A stretch of 13,333 nucleotides of DNA from UBA4717 sp045580165 (GTDB lineage Bacteria > Bacillota > Clostridia > Oscillospirales > CAG-272): assembly GCA_045580165.1 (NCBI GenBank), contig JAZNNG010000073.1, positions 1-13,333 on the forward strand, read 5' to 3'. The translations under genes and the position numbers were made by a program. This document shows, piece after piece, positions 12,024-13,333 of the stretch. The notes under the pieces were generated by a model that did no database searches, was not told the DNA's origin, and saw nothing but the letters and a program-made list of their open reading frames with translations. The number at the start of each line of letters is the position of its first letter. The first letter of the stretch is position 1.

Positions 12024-13333
12024 ATCATCTCACCTCCGTCCTCTTTTTTATACTGCGAATCGTGGATCTCACGGTATACTTCACAGGAACTCAGAAGCTC
12101 GTCGTGAGTACCTGTACCGCAGACTTCACCGTCGTCGAGAACGATAATCAAATCTGCGTGACGTATAGACGAGGTGCGTTGTGATACTATAAATATGGTT
12201 GGCTTTGGGTCAAGCTCACGGATAGCGGCACGCAGACGTGCATCGGTTGCATAGTCGAGAGCGGATGAGCTGTCGTCGAGAATAAGGATTTCGGGATTTC
12301 CCACAAGTGCTCGGGCGATTGAAAGCCGTTGCTTCTGACCGCCTGAGAAATTTCTGCCGTTTTGTTCAACCGTGCTGTCAAGACCGTTTTCTTTTGAATT
12401 TATAACGTCGCACGCCTGAGCGATCTCGGCGGCACGCATAATTTCTTCGTCTGTTGCCGCAGATTTTCTCCACTGCAGGTTTTCTCTGATGGTACCCTTG
12501 AAAAGTACGGATTTTTGAGTGGCAACTCCGATTTTGTCACGCAGTGTTATGGGATCGTAGCTTTTTACGTCTTTGCCGTCAACCAAAACTATGCCTTCGG
12601 TTGCGTCGTAAAGGTGAGGAATAAGGTTTATAAGTGAGGTTTTGCCCGACCCCGTACCGCCGATGATTCCGACAGTCTGTCCGGATTTTACTCCGAAACT
12701 TATTTCTGAGAGAGAGTTTTCAGAGGCGTTTTTGTATCTGAGAGAAACGTTTTTGAATTCTACCTTGTATCTATTGTCGGTCTGTTCGCCGTTCTCTGCT
12801 TTCTCAAGGCTTGACTCAAGCTCAAGTACAGCGGAAATTCTTCCCGAGCAAGCAAGCGCTTTTGATATGGTAATTATAAGGCTCGCAAGCTTGATGAGCT
12901 CAACAAGTATCTGAGCCATATAGTTGTAAAGAGCAACAACGTCACCCTGACTGAGTTCTCCGAGACTCACGCGGAGCGCGCCCGTGTGGATAAGAGCAAT
13001 CGTTGCGATATTGATGATGATATATGTGACAGGGTTTAAGAGAGCTGAAATTTTTCCGGCAAGCTGTTGGATTGTGTTAAGTGCATTGTTTTCGGCTTCA
13101 AAATCCACGATTTCACTGTCTTCACGACAGAATGCCCTGATGACACGTACACCGTTTAAGTTTTCACGGGTTATGCGCGTGACTTTGTCAAGACCTTTTT
13201 GCACGTTTTTGTGAAGCGGCATAGTTTTGAGCATTATGCCGAATACTACTGCTGAGAGGGCAGGAATTGCCAGAGCAAAAACAAGAGCCGCCCTCACGTC
13301 AACGGTAAACGCCATTATCATAGCACCGAAGAC
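12020..13333 (-). CDS. ABC exporter half-transporter, degenerate-ATPase subunit (5' end cut by the window)
   Basis: The frame is open to the window edge, giving the last 437 residues. The N-terminal third of the exporter domain is missing, so the internal ATG at 13321 is not a real start. The visible part starts in a membrane helix (VFGAMIMAFTVDVRAALVFA) and continues to a nucleotide-binding domain. Walker A is GGTGSGKTS (near 12635-12663) and the signature is the standard FSGGQKQR. The Walker B end reads LILDDSSSALD (near 12254-12288), with Asp where the catalytic Glu should be. The switch His is Gln (IVSQRTSSI, near 12160-12190). These are the hallmarks of the degenerate-site partner of a heterodimer. 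Its normal LSGGQ complements the canonical Walker motifs of the downstream subunit, while the LSQGQ of that subunit completes the degenerate site. Confidence 0.93.
   Translation of the reverse strand, partial: VFGAMIMAFTVDVRAALVFALAIPALSAVVFGIMLKTMPLHKNVQKGLDKVTRITRENLNGVRVIRAFCREDSEIVDFEAENNALNTIQQLAGKISALLNPVTYIIINIATIALIHTGALRVSLGELSQGDVVALYNYMAQILVELIKLASLIITISKALACSGRISAVLELESSLEKAENGEQTDNRYKVEFKNVSLRYKNASENSLSEISFGVKSGQTVGIIGGTGSGKTSLINLIPHLYDATEGIVLVDGKDVKSYDPITLRDKIGVATQKSVLFKGTIRENLQWRKSAATDEEIMRAAEIAQACDVINSKENGLDSTVEQNGRNFSGGQKQRLSIARALVGNPEILILDDSSSALDYATDARLRAAIRELDPKPTIFIVSQRTSSIRHADLIIVLDDGEVCGTGTHDELLSSCEVYREIHDSQYKKEDGGEMI

Noticed and set aside
10659..12147. Plus-strand frames opposite the ABC transporter genes
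   Set aside because: They are shadows of the two long minus-strand genes, which carry all expected ABC motifs.

Overview
The window looks like the chromosome of a gut-type Firmicute of class Clostridia (Oscillospirales/Ruminococcaceae-like). This is inferred from strong AGGAGG-type ribosome binding sites, sigma-A-type promoters, lipoproteins with LSAC lipoboxes and acidic Thr/Glu linkers, a PadR-DUF1700-DUF4097 operon and a heterodimeric ABC exporter. No taxonomic marker gene is present, so this placement is provisional.

Layout. (1) 1-383: the end of an unrecognised gene and a small overlapping ORF. (2) 384-781: a noncoding stretch with a short direct-repeat cluster and a run of hairpins that separates the left fragment from the rest. 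(3) 848-1960: WG-repeat lipoprotein 1, with its own promoter and terminator. (4) 2006-3997: a promoter, then PadR regulator, DUF1700-type membrane protein and DUF4097 beta-solenoid protein as a tightly overlapping operon, ended by a terminator. (5) 4000-4845: a small ribbon-helix-helix protein on the minus strand, a palindrome-rich divergent region, and a GHR-motif protein broken by two -1 frameshifts. (6) 4877-10240: a promoter followed by three more lipoproteins (2, 3, 4) in an apparent operon, ended by a bidirectional terminator. (7) 10290-13333, minus strand: two translationally coupled ABC half-transporters, the upstream one cut by the window edge.

The most distinctive content is the lipoprotein family. 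All four share a signal peptide and an acidic Thr/Glu linker. Proteins 1, 2 and 3 share a WG-repeat-like module, and proteins 3 and 4 share a different C-terminal module. Blocks of DNA are about 96-97% identical between pairs while flanking sequence in the same genes has diverged strongly. This points to recent gene conversion or module shuffling among surface lipoproteins. Their function is unknown; they are expected to sit on the outer face of the cytoplasmic membrane.

The PadR operon probably senses or adjusts the envelope. The ABC pair has one canonical and one degenerate ATP site, the pattern of heterodimeric multidrug or lipid exporters. No link between the two units can be shown from sequence alone.
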